This document shows, piece after piece, positions 63,432 through 64,000 of a stretch of DNA of 64,000 bases. Every line of letters begins with the position of its first letter. Within the stretch, counting starts at the first letter, position 1. The notes beneath the pieces were generated by a model. That model saw nothing but the letters and a program-made list of their open reading frames with translations, made no database searches and had not been told where the DNA came from. The position numbers and the translations under genes are program-made. The DNA comes from Candidatus Polarisedimenticolia bacterium (GTDB lineage: Bacteria; Acidobacteriota; Polarisedimenticolia; Gp22-AA2; AA152), in the NCBI GenBank assembly GCA_036004685.1, contig DASYRE010000010.1, positions 1 through 64,000 on the forward strand. The letters are read 5' to 3'.

Positions 63432-64000
63432 ATGCGCCTGGCGGTCCTGGGAAGCGGAAGCGAAGGGAACGCGGTCTATCTGGAGGCGTCGGGGACGAAG
63501 ATCCTCCTCGACGCGGGCTTCTCCTGCCGGGACCTGGAGGCCCGCCTCACGGCGCTCGGCGTCGACCCGGCGCGCATCGACGCGATCCTGCTCAGCCACG
63601 AGCATGGGGACCATTCCCGGGGAGCGGCGCGGTTCGCCGGGCGCTTCCGGACGATCGTCGCGGGGACGAAGGCGACGCTGCGGAGCGCCGGACTGCGGAG
63701 CGACACCTGCCGGCTGCTCGCTTTCGAGCCCGGCGAGCCCTTCCGCATGGGGAGCTTTCGAGTGGCGACCGCACGCGTCTCGCACGATGCCGCCGATCCC
63801 GTCGGTTTCCGCGTGGAGGCCGGAGCGGAGCGCATCGGCTTCGCCCTCGATCTCGGCAGGTCGACCGAGGCGATTCGCGATCTTCTGGCGGGCTGTCAGA
63901 CGCTCATCCTGGAAGCGAACCACGACACGGAGATGCTGGAACAGGGACCCTACCCGCGCGAGCTCAAGACCAGGCTCCGAGGCCCGCACGGACACCTTTC
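63432..64000 (+). CDS. metallo-beta-lactamase-fold hydrolase (WalJ/YycJ-like), truncated by the window end
   Basis: The open frame from ATG 63432 runs off the window; 189 codons are visible. It begins MRLAVLGSGSEGNAVYLE, contains the metal motif SHEHGDH, and later HDAADPVGF and ALDLG, matching the YycJ/WalJ single-domain MBL family, some members of which are linked to DNA replication/repair fidelity. The C-terminal part, including the last metal ligand, lies beyond position 64000. Confidence 0.82.
   Translation, partial: MRLAVLGSGSEGNAVYLEASGTKILLDAGFSCRDLEARLTALGVDPARIDAILLSHEHGDHSRGAARFAGRFRTIVAGTKATLRSAGLRSDTCRLLAFEPGEPFRMGSFRVATARVSHDAADPVGFRVEAGAERIGFALDLGRSTEAIRDLLAGCQTLILEANHDTEMLEQGPYPRELKTRLRGPHGHL

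Overview
This 64 kb window is high-GC, gene-dense bacterial DNA with frequent GTG starts and 4-bp ATGA/GTGA gene overlaps. No taxonomic marker was searched. The gene set (a PilMNOPQ/GspG machine with a lipoprotein secretin, a serine/threonine kinase fused to a PD40 beta-propeller, DUF4097, CarD, two LonA proteases, pyruvoyl arginine decarboxylase) fits an Acidobacteriota-like soil or sediment lineage; that placement is inference. There is one tRNA gene and no CRISPR array, transposase or integrase. No gene-free gap exceeds 300 bp.

Layout. 0.2-5.2 kb: a CARDB lipoprotein, then on the minus strand lonA copy 1, agmatinase and pyruvoyl-dependent arginine decarboxylase (arginine to putrescine). 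5.4-9.3 kb: the radical-SAM protein AmrS and two tandem secreted amidohydrolases, one of which has lost metal ligands. 9.4-17.1 kb: an unknown protein followed by addB and addA. 17.1-26.2 kb: a threonine/serine dehydratase, a membrane glycosyltransferase-like protein, and a minus-strand operon of TPR and coiled-coil proteins. 26.4-30.5 kb: a secreted CnaB-like protein, a CBS-pair protein, and an acyltransferase overlapping a Spinster-type MFS transporter. 30.6-36.6 kb: a tyrosine-rich secreted protein, a two-PDZ protein, and a kinase gene flanked by a 37-bp duplication of the 3' end of tRNA-Leu(CAA). 36.6-47.5 kb: carD, an NFACT/RqcH-like gene, DUF4097 and LiaI-like membrane genes, a flippase-like gene, nrdR, hsp20-lonA copy 2, thiL, and an ECF sigma factor with a membrane partner. 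47.6-60.1 kb: a contiguous type IV pilus/type II secretion hybrid cluster. 60.1-64 kb: a frameshifted outer-membrane protein, an M16 peptidase, dUTPase and a truncated metallo-beta-lactamase-fold gene.

How the genes work together. The clearest machine is at 47.6-60.1 kb: STN protein, PilC, PilB, PilM, PilN (with an added STN domain), PilO, PilP, a TPR-secretin-cohesin lipoprotein, two GspG pseudopilins, an Ig-like lipoprotein and an atypical pseudopilin. An ECF sigma/membrane protein pair lies just upstream. Other functional couplings are arginine decarboxylase with agmatinase, AddB with AddA, Hsp20 with Lon, and acyltransferase with the Spinster-like transporter. The most unusual structures are the tRNA-end duplication around the kinase, the domain additions in the pilus/secretion proteins, the amidohydrolase pair with one probably inactive member, and a one-base frameshift at a T5 run in an outer-membrane gene.
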